Source: Treponema_B putidum | GTDB taxonomy: Bacteria > Spirochaetota > Spirochaetia > Treponematales > Treponemataceae | Assembly: GCF_007830595.1 (NCBI RefSeq) | Contig: NZ_VLLD01000015.1 | Reading direction: 5' to 3' (one strand) | Length of the DNA stretch: 64,000 nucleotides | Shown here: piece by piece, positions 8,675-17,625 of the stretch | How positions within the stretch are numbered: position 1 is the first letter of the stretch | How the letters are laid out: each line of letters opens with the position of its first letter | The notes under the pieces: model-generated | Told to the model about the DNA's origin: nothing | The model's database searches: none | Seen by the model: the letters and a program-made list of their open reading frames with translations, nothing else | Translations under genes and position numbers: made by a program

Positions 8675-10483
8675 ATGAGAGAATATAAACCCGTAAAACT
8701 CTTATCAAAAGAAACCGCAAGCAAAATAGCTGCCGGAGAAGTTATCGAACGGCCGGCTTCCGTCGTGCGGGAACTATTGGATAACTCGATAGATGCGGGA
8801 GCTTCTCAAATAATAGTAGAAATCGAAGAAGGCGGAATAAATAGAATCAGAGTAAGCGATGACGGATGCGGTATGACAAAGGAAGACCTGGAGCTTTGTA
8901 CCCATACTCATTCGACAAGTAAGATAGACCAAGCCGAAGACCTGCTTCACTTGCAAAGTTTAGGCTTTAGAGGTGAAGCCCTTTCATCGGTACAGGCTGT
9001 CAGCTCTCTTGAGATTACCTCTACCCGTGAAGGCCCCGCTGCTTGGAAACTTTCCTTGGGGAAGGTTTTTCCTGCCCGTTTAAATAAGGGCACAACGGTC
9101 GAAGTTAAAAATCTTTTTGAAAACTTCCCTGCCCGTAAGAAATTTTTAAAACGCCCCCAATATGAGGCTTCTCAATGCCGTCAAACTTTTATCGAAAAAG
9201 CCCTCCCCCACTACAAAATTGAAATGCGTTATATAGCAGACGGAATAAATAAGCTCATTCTTCCGGCTCACTCTTCCTTAAAAGAACGATGCCTTGCAGC
9301 CATGAGCTTTAAGGAACCGGAAGAACTTTTTTACGAGATAAACCAAGAAGGGGACGGCTTTTCTTTTACAGCCGTTTTAGGAAGCCCCGCAGTTGTCCGC
9401 TCAGATAAACGTAATATCTACATCTTTGTAAACGGAAGGCGGATAAACGAGTACGGCCTTGTTCAAGCTATTTGCTACGGATCGGAAGGCTATTTTCCCA
9501 ACGGGGGTTTCCCGGCAGCCTTTGTTTTTTTAAATGTAGAACCCGAAAGAGTCGACTTCAATATTCACCCTGCAAAAAAAGAAGCAAAATTCGAGGACTA
9601 TAAAGAAATCCATCACAGCCTAAGTTCGACTATAAGCAGCTTTTATAAACAAAAAACCGTTTCCGAGCTTTTGAAGGAAAGCTATCAGCCGGAATGTACG
9701 CCCGATTTGGGTTTTGAAAAAGAAGAATTCGAGGCTGCCGATTTAAACCGAATTTACGAAAAAAATTACCGGCAAATCAATACGGAACAATATAGTCCCG
9801 GCAATGCAAAACCCTATTGGCCGGCATCCCCGATAAAGCAAATCGGAGCGTCGGCGGCCGGTAATTATCAGCCGGCGGCCGTTCATGGAGTACAGGCTGT
9901 CCCCCATGATGTGCAGGCAGCCCCTCTTGACCTTCCTAAAGCCGACTTTAAATTTTTAGGCCAATTTTGCGGCACCTTTATCGCCGTCGAAAAAAACAAC
10001 GCCCTATATATAATCGACCAGCACGCCGCCCACGAACGCATTCTTTTTGAAGACTTAAAAAAAAGCCTAGGCCCCTCTCAGGAACTTTTAATTCCATACC
10101 GTATCGAAACGGAATCCGAAAAAGATGATGAAATTATAAGACTAAACCTTCAAGAACTTCAAAAAGCCGGCTTTAAGATGAGCGAAGAAAAAAAAGGGCT
10201 TTGGATTATAAGAGCTGTTCCAATAAGGTGGCACGGCACAGAGAAGGACTTAAAAGAAGACCTTGCAGGTGCGGGAAAGGATCCTTCGGGACTCATGCAC
10301 CACATTCTTGCAAGCTCGGCCTGCCGTGCAGCCTGTAAGGATGGAGACATAATTGACCCCGTTTCCGCATACAATATTGCAGCCAAAACTTTCGCCCTCC
10401 CCGAACCGCTCTGCCCCCACGGCCGCCCACTCTATTTTATAATCGACCGCACCGAACTTTTTAAGCGGATAAAACGAACCTAA
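8675..10483 (+). CDS. mutL: MutL, DNA mismatch repair endonuclease
   Basis: 602 residues. The N-terminal GHKL ATPase shows all boxes: ELLDNSIDAGAS, DDGCGM, STSKI and GFRGEALSS. A variable linker (about 330-420) contains short repeats around VHGVQAVPHDVQAAP. The C-terminal dimerisation domain has the metal-dependent endonuclease motif DQHA-x2-E-x4-E (DQHAAHERILFE), followed by SSACRAACKDGD and CPHGRP. These mark MutL as the nicking type found in bacteria without MutH. The start has AAGGAAA 8 nt upstream. It is downstream of xseB in one operon. Confidence 0.97.
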   Translation: MREYKPVKLLSKETASKIAAGEVIERPASVVRELLDNSIDAGASQIIVEIEEGGINRIRVSDDGCGMTKEDLELCTHTHSTSKIDQAEDLLHLQSLGFRGEALSSVQAVSSLEITSTREGPAAWKLSLGKVFPARLNKGTTVEVKNLFENFPARKKFLKRPQYEASQCRQTFIEKALPHYKIEMRYIADGINKLILPAHSSLKERCLAAMSFKEPEELFYEINQEGDGFSFTAVLGSPAVVRSDKRNIYIFVNGRRINEYGLVQAICYGSEGYFPNGGFPAAFVFLNVEPERVDFNIHPAKKEAKFEDYKEIHHSLSSTISSFYKQKTVSELLKESYQPECTPDLGFEKEEFEAADLNRIYEKNYRQINTEQYSPGNAKPYWPASPIKQIGASAAGNYQPAAVHGVQAVPHDVQAAPLDLPKADFKFLGQFCGTFIAVEKNNALYIIDQHAAHERILFEDLKKSLGPSQELLIPYRIETESEKDDEIIRLNLQELQKAGFKMSEEKKGLWIIRAVPIRWHGTEKDLKEDLAGAGKDPSGLMHHILASSACRAACKDGDIIDPVSAYNIAAKTFALPEPLCPHGRPLYFIIDRTELFKRIKRT

Positions 10484-10507
10484 TCTTGATACACTTAATA
10501 AGCCCTC

Positions 10508-10537
10508 TTGACAAAGATTTAGAATATCATGTATAAG
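10508..10537 (+). promoter_or_regulatory. promoter of the chemoreceptor gene
   Basis: TTGACA (10508-10513), an 18-bp spacer, TATAAG (10532-10537). This gives a leader of about 170 nt before the ATG at 10715. Confidence 0.6.
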
Positions 10538-10654
10538 GTAATTCATTTCCACATTTAAAAAAATCTTTTTAGGCCGGTCTTTATATATCAATGATTTGTG
10601 AGATTTATTAAAATATACAAGTAAATTTGAGAAAGATCGGTAAACGTAGATAAT

Positions 10655-10678
10655 CCTTTAAAACTGAAGTTTTAGAGG
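10655..10678 (+). repeat. leader hairpin related to the GTAAAC palindrome family
   Basis: CCTTTAAAAC and GTTTTAGAGG form a 10-bp stem (one G-T pair) around a TGAA loop in the leader of the chemoreceptor gene. The core AAAAC-TGAA-GTTTT is the same as in the palindrome at 22545-22580, and TAAAC lies just upstream. It may be a decayed copy. Confidence 0.45.
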
Positions 10679-10714
10679 GCTAATAAACAAATTTTATTTT
10701 AAGGAGTTATCAAA

Positions 10715-12826
10715 ATGGCAAAAAAAAGCGTATTTTCAAAACGATTTTCAATGAAAAAGAAGCTGGTTATAATCTTCGGTTTGTTAATTATGGCAGCAGG
10801 ATTTGTAGAGGGCATTTTTGCTATACACACAGCTCGTAAGGCGGTAACGGAAAAGGTCGAAACACATCTGATTGACAAGGCAAAAGACACGGCAGAAATT
10901 GTCGATGGGCGTATTTCAACATTCCTTCAACTTCTTGAGGGCATCGCAAAAGAGCCGATTTTAAAAGACCCGACAGTATCCTATCATGAAAAGGTAGATT
11001 ATTTGCAAAGTGAGACTGATTCTAATGAAAAAATCGAACAGCTTAACTTATACGGACTTTCCGGTGTGCGTACGGACGGCGATGGAACAGTCGTAGATGT
11101 GCATGACAGAGATTGGTTTAAGGCAGCATCTGCAGGTAATAAATTTATTTCAGAGCCCATCCTTTCCCGGTCTTTAAATAAAGTCGTCATTATATTTGCA
11201 CTCCCATTGTATGATAATAACAAAAACAAGCTCGGTGTATTAAACTGCGTTGTCGATGCAAAGCACCTTTCAAATATTATTTCCGATATTGTCGTCGGTA
11301 AAACGGGCTTCTGCTATATTTTGGGACTTACAGGAACTACCATTGCAACAAAAGACTTTGAAATTGTTGAAAGAATGGAAAATGTCGAGCATGAGGCAAA
11401 GAGCAATCCCAAATTTACCTCTCTTGCTGCTTTTACAAAAGTGGCTGTAAAAAACAATAAGCCGTCAGTAGAGTTTTATGAATACAACGGCATACGTAAG
11501 ATATCCTCATATGCAAAGATGAAAACAACCGGCTGGACAGTTATAATTAATGCACCCGTAAATGAATTTATGGGAACGGTAAACACCTTACGCACTTCAC
11601 TGATTGGCATCGGTATAATAATTTTTCTGGCTGCTCAGTTAATTGCCTTTTTTATAGCCCGCACCATAGTAAGCCCGATTAGAATAGCAGTTTCGGCCTT
11701 ACAAAATATTTCGCAAGGTGAAGGAGACTTGACCGCTTGTCTTCCTATACGAGGTAACGATGAGATTACGGACTTATCCGAATATTTTAATAAAACTATT
11801 TCAAAGATAGGCTCGTCTATCAAAACCGTCGGAGCAAGCAGTGAAGAAATGACAAACATAGGCAGCGAGCTTGCCTCGAACATGACCGAAACCGCCAGTG
11901 CCGTGCATCAGATAAGTGCGAACATAGAAAGTGTAAAACAACAGGCCTTGACTCAGGCCGCAAGCGTTACCAAAACGGCATCAACAATCGGAGAGATTAT
12001 ACGCACTATAAATCAGCTTAACGGAAGTATCGAAAATCAGGCGGCGAGTGTTGCACAATCTTCTTCAGCGATCGAGCAGATGGTCGGGAACATAACTTCC
12101 ATCACACAGACTCTCAGCAAAACCGATGATGTCATAAAAACCCTTGCAGATGCTACTGCCGACGGTAAAGAAACAATAGTTAATTCAAACTCAGTTACAC
12201 AAAAGATAGCTGAAGAATCCGGCAGTCTTTTGGAAGCCTCAAGCGTTATTCAGCACATTGCAAGTCAGACAAACCTCTTGGCGATGAATGCTGCAATAGA
12301 AGCAGCCCACGCAGGCGAAGCAGGTAAAGGATTTGCCGTTGTGGCAGATGAAATCCGAAAACTTGCAGAAGAGTCCAGTATTCAGGGAAAAAATATTACC
12401 TCCACCCTCAAAATTCTTTCAGGCGAGATTGAAACTCTTTCAACCTCTTCAAAAACAGTAGAGGAGAAGTTCAACACTATTTTTGCTCTTTCGGAACAAG
12501 TAAAAACAATGAGCCAAAATCTAACTAACGCTATGCGTGAACAGGAGAACGGCAGCAAGGAAGTGTTGTCGGCAATACGTGATATAAACATGGTAACCAA
12601 TCAGGTAAACGACGGTTCCGCCGAGATGCTGAGAGGCGGAGAAAATGTAGCCCAAGAAATGCAAAAACTTGATGAGCTTACCCGCATAATTACCGACAGT
12701 ATGAACGAAATGGCTTCCGGTGCCGTACAAATCAGCAATGCCGTACAGGAAGTAAATGATATCAGTCAAAAGAATAAGGCCAGCATTCAAAACCTTGCAG
12801 AAGAAGTTGGAAAATTTAAAGTGTAG
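10715..12826 (+). CDS. Methyl-accepting chemotaxis protein, transmembrane with Cache sensor
   Basis: 703 residues with the classic chemoreceptor plan. There is a short basic N-terminus and TM1 at about 15-37, then a periplasmic ligand-binding region of about 240 residues with dCache-like features (VDVHDRDWFKAA, FALPLYDNNKNKLGVLN). TM2 is at about 290-312 (GIGIIIFLAAQLIAFFIA), followed by a HAMP domain and the long signalling coiled coil. The hairpin tip is intact (MNAAIEAAHAGEAGKGFAVV, then ADEIRKLAEES) and should bind CheA/CheW. The start has a strong AAGGAG. The ligand cannot be read from sequence. It converges on the histidine kinase gene, with a shared palindrome between them. Confidence 0.95.
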   Translation: MAKKSVFSKRFSMKKKLVIIFGLLIMAAGFVEGIFAIHTARKAVTEKVETHLIDKAKDTAEIVDGRISTFLQLLEGIAKEPILKDPTVSYHEKVDYLQSETDSNEKIEQLNLYGLSGVRTDGDGTVVDVHDRDWFKAASAGNKFISEPILSRSLNKVVIIFALPLYDNNKNKLGVLNCVVDAKHLSNIISDIVVGKTGFCYILGLTGTTIATKDFEIVERMENVEHEAKSNPKFTSLAAFTKVAVKNNKPSVEFYEYNGIRKISSYAKMKTTGWTVIINAPVNEFMGTVNTLRTSLIGIGIIIFLAAQLIAFFIARTIVSPIRIAVSALQNISQGEGDLTACLPIRGNDEITDLSEYFNKTISKIGSSIKTVGASSEEMTNIGSELASNMTETASAVHQISANIESVKQQALTQAASVTKTASTIGEIIRTINQLNGSIENQAASVAQSSSAIEQMVGNITSITQTLSKTDDVIKTLADATADGKETIVNSNSVTQKIAEESGSLLEASSVIQHIASQTNLLAMNAAIEAAHAGEAGKGFAVVADEIRKLAEESSIQGKNITSTLKILSGEIETLSTSSKTVEEKFNTIFALSEQVKTMSQNLTNAMREQENGSKEVLSAIRDINMVTNQVNDGSAEMLRGGENVAQEMQKLDELTRIITDSMNEMASGAVQISNAVQEVNDISQKNKASIQNLAEEVGKFKV

Positions 12827-12854
12827 GCCTTTTACAAGATTTGAGTAAACCTCT

Positions 12855-12895
12855 AGGTAAACCTCTAAAAACTTCGGTTTTTTAGAGGTTTACCT
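12855..12895. terminator. bidirectional palindrome with TTCG tetraloop
   Basis: A 17-bp perfect inverted repeat (AGGTAAACCTCTAAAAA / its complement), closed by a C-G pair over a TTCG loop. It sits between the stops of the converging chemoreceptor and kinase genes. The A-rich left and T-rich right halves of the stem suit termination in both directions. A partial direct repeat of GTAAACCTCTA (12845-12855) precedes it. Confidence 0.75.
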
Positions 12896-12899
12896 TAGA

Positions 12900-14936
12900 T
12901 TAAATTTGCGATTTATAATGCTTTTTGACCATTTCAAAGAGCTGCTTTTTGTTAAAGGGCTTTTTTATTATATCGTTTAATCCCATAGATTCGCATAGGC
13001 TTCTTTCATTGTCTTGTGAGCCTGCCGTACATGCAATAATAGGTTTTAAATACCTTTTATTACGCAAAATTTGTGTAGCTTCATATCCGTTGATGCCCGG
13101 CATCTGGATGTCCATAAAGATAATATCAAAGTCTTCGCTTGATGCCATATCTATAGCATGTTCACCGTCATTTGCCGTATCTACTGTACAGTTGGCTTTT
13201 TCCAAAATAAGCTTTAATAATTTTTGATTTACGGGATGGTCGTCGACAACTAAAACCTTACAGCCGGAAAAGTCATCTTCATCCGAAGTATGTGAGGTTT
13301 CAGGCCTTTGACTTTTCTCCCCTGCTTCAAGGGGCTCAAGCTCCGAAATGTCGTCTTTTCCTAAAGTTATTGCTGATTTACGATAGAGTTCGTTTAGCAG
13401 ATGAAAAACAATTCTTATCTTTACAGGTTTGTAAAGATATCCGTCAAACCATTCCAAAAGTTTCATCTTTGCGTCCTGTCCGAGGCTGCCTTCGGGAATC
13501 ATCAAAAAGAGTTTTGAGCCTGAAAGATGTTCGTCATTGTGAATTTCCGCTCCCAGCCGCCATCCGTCCATTTTCGGCATAACCATATCTATGAATACCA
13601 CATTGAAAGGGGTTTTATGTTCGGCTGCCGTTTTCATAATTTCGATTGCCTGCTCACCGGAGCTTACCAAGTTTATATCTTCAAAACCGAATTTAAAAAG
13701 CATTCTCTTTAAAATCGAGCGGGTTTGCGAATTATCATCGACTATTAAAAATCTGGTATTCTTGTCAAGTAATATATTTTCATGGGGAGCTTTTTTCTTT
13801 GAAGGTATCAAGGGAATCTTAAACCAAAAGACCGAACCGGCGGGAATATTATCTTTTATTCCTATTTTGCCCTTCATCATAGTTATAATATTTTTAGAAA
13901 TTGCCAAGCCTAATCCCGTACCTCCGTACTTTCTATTGATAGAGGCATTTCCTTGATAAAAAGAATTGAATATTTTCGATTTTTGTTCTGCATCTACTCC
14001 TATTCCCGTATCTGCAACTTCAAAAAGAATGGAGAGCCGTTTTTCCTTATCGGTATTGTTTGGGTTGCCTTCAAGAACAACCTTTACCGAAACCGAAACA
14101 TAACCTTTTTCAGTAAATTTAACTGCATTTTTTACGAAGTTTAAAAGAACCTGCTGCAGCCTTGACGGATCGCCGTATATAAAATCGGGTATCTTATCGC
14201 TTATGTCTACTACGATTTCCAGCCCTTTTTTGTGGGCTTCCATCGAAATTAAATCTACGGTTTGTTCAACAGAGTCGGTCAGATTAAAAACCGTTTTTTC
14301 CATTGTCATATTTCCGCTTTCAAGTTTTGAAAAATCCAAAATATCGTTTACGAGTGCAAGCAAAACTTCAGCACTAAAATTGACTTGGCGGGTATATTCA
14401 CTTTGTTCCTCATCTAGGTTTGTATCTTTTATAAGCTCCATCATGCCTATTATAGTCTGGATAGGGGTTCTTATTTCATGGCTTACATTGGCTAAAAAAA
14501 GGCTCCTCATACTGTTTGCTTTTTCGGCATCCTGTTTTGCAATTATCAAAAATTGTTCTTTTAGTTTTTGTTTGGTAATGTCATCGATAGTTACAAAAAA
14601 AGTGCCGTCATCTTGTTGATTAAAGCTGAACTTTAAAGTAGTTTTATCGGAAAGGCTTGAAGGACTATCGAATTTGGCCTCAAAATCTGCTGTTTTGGAA
14701 TTGTTTTTTATAAATACTGAAAGCCGGATATAGTCCTCTTCAGATAAAACTTTTTTTAAATAATCGTATATTTGTACCTTTGTATTTTTAATCAAGTAGT
14801 CGGGTAAAAGTCTTTCGGCTTCAGGGCTCCAAAACAAAGGAATATACTCAGACGAAAAAATTATATAGGCTATGTTTGATGAGGTTAAATATTTTCCCAA
14901 CCGAAAATTTGAAATACTTTTATTAAAGAGAGGCAC
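12900..14936 (-). CDS. Cytoplasmic hybrid histidine kinase (PAS-HisKA-HATPase-REC-REC)
   Basis: 678 residues with no membrane segment. A PAS-like region (about 15-125) precedes the HisKA H-box FLANVSHEIRTP, with phospho-acceptor His153. The HATPase domain has N-box NFVKNAVKF (266-274), DTGIGVD (309-315) and GTGLGLAIS (339-347). Two receiver domains follow: REC1 starts at about 395 with Asp450 (VVFIDMVMPKMDG), and REC2 at about 560 with Asp609 (IIFMDIQMPGINGYEA) and Lys659. No Hpt domain is fused; a stand-alone Hpt protein is encoded at 46676 but need not be its partner. The start overlaps the upstream response-regulator gene by 14 bp, so the two are translationally coupled and probably work together. 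The signal is unknown. Confidence 0.93.
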   Translation of the reverse strand: MPLFNKSISNFRLGKYLTSSNIAYIIFSSEYIPLFWSPEAERLLPDYLIKNTKVQIYDYLKKVLSEEDYIRLSVFIKNNSKTADFEAKFDSPSSLSDKTTLKFSFNQQDDGTFFVTIDDITKQKLKEQFLIIAKQDAEKANSMRSLFLANVSHEIRTPIQTIIGMMELIKDTNLDEEQSEYTRQVNFSAEVLLALVNDILDFSKLESGNMTMEKTVFNLTDSVEQTVDLISMEAHKKGLEIVVDISDKIPDFIYGDPSRLQQVLLNFVKNAVKFTEKGYVSVSVKVVLEGNPNNTDKEKRLSILFEVADTGIGVDAEQKSKIFNSFYQGNASINRKYGGTGLGLAISKNIITMMKGKIGIKDNIPAGSVFWFKIPLIPSKKKAPHENILLDKNTRFLIVDDNSQTRSILKRMLFKFGFEDINLVSSGEQAIEIMKTAAEHKTPFNVVFIDMVMPKMDGWRLGAEIHNDEHLSGSKLFLMIPEGSLGQDAKMKLLEWFDGYLYKPVKIRIVFHLLNELYRKSAITLGKDDISELEPLEAGEKSQRPETSHTSDEDDFSGCKVLVVDDHPVNQKLLKLILEKANCTVDTANDGEHAIDMASSEDFDIIFMDIQMPGINGYEATQILRNKRYLKPIIACTAGSQDNERSLCESMGLNDIIKKPFNKKQLFEMVKKHYKSQI

Positions 14937-16137
14937 CTAAGACTTCCTCCATCTTGCGTAAAACCGTTTCTTTTTTTATAGGTTTTAGTATGTATCTTTT
15001 AGCCCCTTTTTCCAGGGCCTTAATAACCGTATCTCTCTGAGTTACGGAAGACAGAATAACAAAAGGCACTGTTATGCCTTTCTTTTTTGCTTCAATTAAA
15101 ACATCGATGCCGCTCATTCCGGGCATAATCATATCCAAAAAAATAACATCATAAGCGTCATTTTGTATTTTATTTAAAAAATCTTCTCCGTTTTCAAATA
15201 GAGCTACTTCGGCATTTAAGCCCGAAAAAATAGCCGTCATCATTTTACGGACTACTAAATCATCGTCTACTACAGCTATGGAAAGACTTTCGGCCGTGTC
15301 TAGTTTAAAACGGGTTTCAAGATTGCCTATGTTTTCATTGCGCTCATTATCGGCATTAAGCATTGTTTGAGCTACAGCTCTCTTATCCTCGCTTGTCTGT
15401 AAAAGAGCCGAAAGGGCTTGAGCGAGACTTCCTACAACTTCAATCATATTATAGTCGGGATTTTGCGAAAAGAAGTCTTTTACAAATTGATTTAAGGTAA
15501 GAAGTTTTACATTTTTAGGAGAAACTACCTTTACAGCTAGGATATTATCTATCAAATATTCCAAGTTAGCGGTATCGGCATAGGTTAAATTTAAATCTGT
15601 CAATATAATTAAAATTTTAGCTTCGGTAAGTTTATAGGACTCGATGAGTTCTATAATCCTAAATTGAAGGAGCTCAAGTTTATCTCTGTTAAGGCCTTGC
15701 GCCAATTCTATAAATATAACATCCTCATTTACCCGCGTTTCCAAGATACAGGGTGTGGGATCTATGGGAAATGTTGTTCCTAAAATTATGCCTATTGAGG
15801 ATAAAAGTTCATCAACTCTTACAGGCTTTGAAATTACCTTTTTTACTCCGTATGAGGCCAATAAAGCTATGTCAACTTTGGCTATTTTTCTTCCCAATAC
15901 TATTGACGGTATTCCTGCAAGGGTTGGAGCTTTTTGTTTTTCTGCAAAAAAATTAAACAAGACATCTCTGCTGAAACTATAGTCTATTATTATAAGCATT
16001 ACAGGCTGCTGCTTCATAATATTCATGGCTTCTATGACTGTTTCAACATATATTACAAAAATACCTACTTCTTGTAATTTTTTTGTAATATAATAGCGTA
16101 AAGTAGGGGCTATCCCTATCAATAAAACTTGTTTCAT
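14923..16137 (-). CDS. Response-regulator-like protein, pseudo-REC + STAS-like + REC
   Basis: 404 residues from the ATG at 16137. A longer in-frame start at 16221 would run across the promoter and is rejected. Residues 1-120 fold like a receiver and keep Asp52 and Lys104 but lack the acidic pair after strand 1 (LLIGIAPT instead of a DD motif), so this is probably a pseudo-receiver. Residues 130-245 resemble a STAS/anti-sigma-antagonist fold (alternating hydrophobic strands and LNLTYADTANLEYLID). Residues 285-400 are a complete receiver: VVDDD, Asp335 in IFLDMIMPG, and Lys385 in ILKPI. There is no DNA-binding output, so signalling is probably by protein contact. It is the first gene of the operon with the hybrid kinase. 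Confidence 0.82.
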   Translation of the reverse strand: MKQVLLIGIAPTLRYYITKKLQEVGIFVIYVETVIEAMNIMKQQPVMLIIIDYSFSRDVLFNFFAEKQKAPTLAGIPSIVLGRKIAKVDIALLASYGVKKVISKPVRVDELLSSIGIILGTTFPIDPTPCILETRVNEDVIFIELAQGLNRDKLELLQFRIIELIESYKLTEAKILIILTDLNLTYADTANLEYLIDNILAVKVVSPKNVKLLTLNQFVKDFFSQNPDYNMIEVVGSLAQALSALLQTSEDKRAVAQTMLNADNERNENIGNLETRFKLDTAESLSIAVVDDDLVVRKMMTAIFSGLNAEVALFENGEDFLNKIQNDAYDVIFLDMIMPGMSGIDVLIEAKKKGITVPFVILSSVTQRDTVIKALEKGAKRYILKPIKKETVLRKMEEVLGASL

Positions 16138-16143
16138 GCTATC

Positions 16144-16152
16144 ATTATACCA
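16144..16152 (-). promoter_or_regulatory. extended -10 promoter, leaderless
   Basis: On the minus strand the sequence is TGG-TATAAT (TG-n extended -10), with the -10 box at 16149-16144. The ATG at 16137 begins 7 nt downstream, at the expected transcription start. Confidence 0.6.
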
Positions 16153-16193
16153 TATTAGAACAATATTATCTAGTTGTAAATTTGGAGGAATAA

Positions 16194-16748
16194 ATGAAAA
16201 AAGCTTTTTTATTTTTAGCAAACGGATTTGAAGATGTTGAAGCCCTTACACCTATAGATTATTTAAGAAGAGCCGGAATAAATTTGATTACGGTTGGTGT
16301 TGAAGGCAAAATCGTAATTTCATCTCATAAGGTTCCTATAACCTGCGATATTGTGTTGGAAGAAGCCTTGCAGATGGATGGCGATTTGATTGCCGTAATC
16401 CTTCCAGGCGGCCTTCCTAACAGCAGTACTCTTGCCGGAACGGAAGCCGTTAAAGATTTTGCAAAAAAGACTCTTGCAAGCGGAGGAATCGTCGCTGCAA
16501 TCTGTGCGGCTCCTGCCCTTGCTCTAGGTTCTTGGGGTTTGTTGGAAGGAAAGAACTATACCTGCTATCCCGGTATGGGGCAGGATTTGAGTACAAAACC
16601 AAAGGCCGGCGAAAGGGTTATAAGAGACGGAAATATAATAACGGCCTGTGCAGCAGGAGCTGCAGAAGAATTTGCCTTTGCAATTGTAGAAGCTATTTGT
16701 GGAAAAACCGCATTAAATAAACTTAAAGCCGAGGTGGTAGCGCGATAA
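16194..16748 (+). CDS. DJ-1/PfpI/YajL family protein
   Basis: 184 residues, the normal length for the ThiJ/DJ-1 subgroup. The glutamates in NGFEDVEAL, the nucleophile-elbow Cys104 in AAICAAPA and the downstream GKNYTCYPGM segment match the family. Members are described as glyoxalase/deglycase-type or redox-stress proteins; older annotation as a thiamine biosynthesis enzyme is not supported. The start has GGAGGAA 6 nt upstream. It is divergent from the response-regulator gene (56 bp) and overlaps the methyltransferase by one base (TAATG). Confidence 0.9.
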   Translation: MKKAFLFLANGFEDVEALTPIDYLRRAGINLITVGVEGKIVISSHKVPITCDIVLEEALQMDGDLIAVILPGGLPNSSTLAGTEAVKDFAKKTLASGGIVAAICAAPALALGSWGLLEGKNYTCYPGMGQDLSTKPKAGERVIRDGNIITACAAGAAEEFAFAIVEAICGKTALNKLKAEVVAR

Positions 16749-17509
16749 TGGAAAAACTTTCAGATTGGTTTGAAAACGAAACGTTTTGGGCTGAATATGC
16801 TCCGATTATGTTTGACACGCAAAGGTGGGCTGAAGCTCCTGCCGTTGCGGAATCCGTTTTAAGGATAATCGGCGTTCCTGTAGATAATGCCGGAATTTCA
16901 ATCTTGGATGCAGGCTGCGGCCCCGGAAGGATTGCCATTGAGCTTGCAATACGCAAGGCCCGTGTTACAGGCATCGATTTAATCCGCCCCTTCTTAAATG
17001 CAGCTATGGATTCTGCTCAAGATGAAAATGTAGAAATAGAGCTGATTCAGGGAGACTTGCGCAAATTCGTCCGGCCTGAAGCCTTTGATGCGGCTATAAG
17101 TATGTATACGAGTTTCGGGTATTGCAGCACAATCGAAGAAGATATGCAAATCCTAAAAAACATAGCCCAATCCATAAAACCGAACGGCTGGTTCATTCTC
17201 GAAATGACGGGACGTGAAATTGCTGTGCGGGATTTTACCGAAGGTGAATGGTTTGAACGGGGCGGTTTTACCGTCTTAACCGAATATTCCGTCGAAGGAG
17301 CTTGGGAAGGTTTACGTTCCCGCTGGATACTTTATGATGAGCAGGGCAGAAAGGCAGACCACACCTATGTCCAGCGCCTTTATTCTGCCGTCGAGTTAAA
17401 AAGACTGATGCTTGCAGCAGGCTTTTCTTCGGTAGAAATATACGGAGACTTCGATTTTTCGCCCTATAATGAAAAGGCAAGAACGATGGTGCTCATAGCG
17501 AGAAAGTAG
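16748..17509 (+). CDS. Class I SAM-dependent methyltransferase
   Basis: 253 residues. Motif I is ILDAGCGPGRIAIELA, followed by an acidic residue ending strand 2 (VTGIDLI), GDLRKF (motif II/III region) and FDAAISMYTSFGYC (motif IV). The C-terminal FTLTEYS-type strands and the MLAAGFSSVEIYGDF ending resemble the small-molecule/ubiquinone-type methyltransferases. The substrate is unknown. It is translationally coupled to the DJ-1 gene. Confidence 0.88.
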   Translation: MEKLSDWFENETFWAEYAPIMFDTQRWAEAPAVAESVLRIIGVPVDNAGISILDAGCGPGRIAIELAIRKARVTGIDLIRPFLNAAMDSAQDENVEIELIQGDLRKFVRPEAFDAAISMYTSFGYCSTIEEDMQILKNIAQSIKPNGWFILEMTGREIAVRDFTEGEWFERGGFTVLTEYSVEGAWEGLRSRWILYDEQGRKADHTYVQRLYSAVELKRLMLAAGFSSVEIYGDFDFSPYNEKARTMVLIARK

Positions 17510-17590
17510 CTTAATTTCTTTTTCATAGAAATAGTTTTTTAATTTAAATCTCTTTATCCCTGTGTCAGTTTATGACAGTTTATAGTGCTA

Positions 17591-17619
17591 TTGTCAAGAA
17601 ACAAATAAAGGGTTACAAT
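17591..17619 (+). promoter_or_regulatory. promoter of the coiled-coil/parE operon, leaderless
   Basis: TTGTCA (17591-17596), a 17-bp spacer, TACAAT (17614-17619), then six bases and the ATG at 17626. The transcript should begin at or next to the start codon. Confidence 0.7.
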
Positions 17620-17625
17620 AGAAGA

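Noticed and set aside
10541..10714. Possible c-di-GMP (GEMM) riboswitch in the chemoreceptor leader
   Set aside because: The conserved GEMM core and tetraloop-receptor sequences are not present; only a simple hairpin is seen.
17572..17625. Upstream ATG extension of the coiled-coil gene
   Set aside because: It begins before the -35 box of a well-formed promoter that ends at the ATG at 17626.
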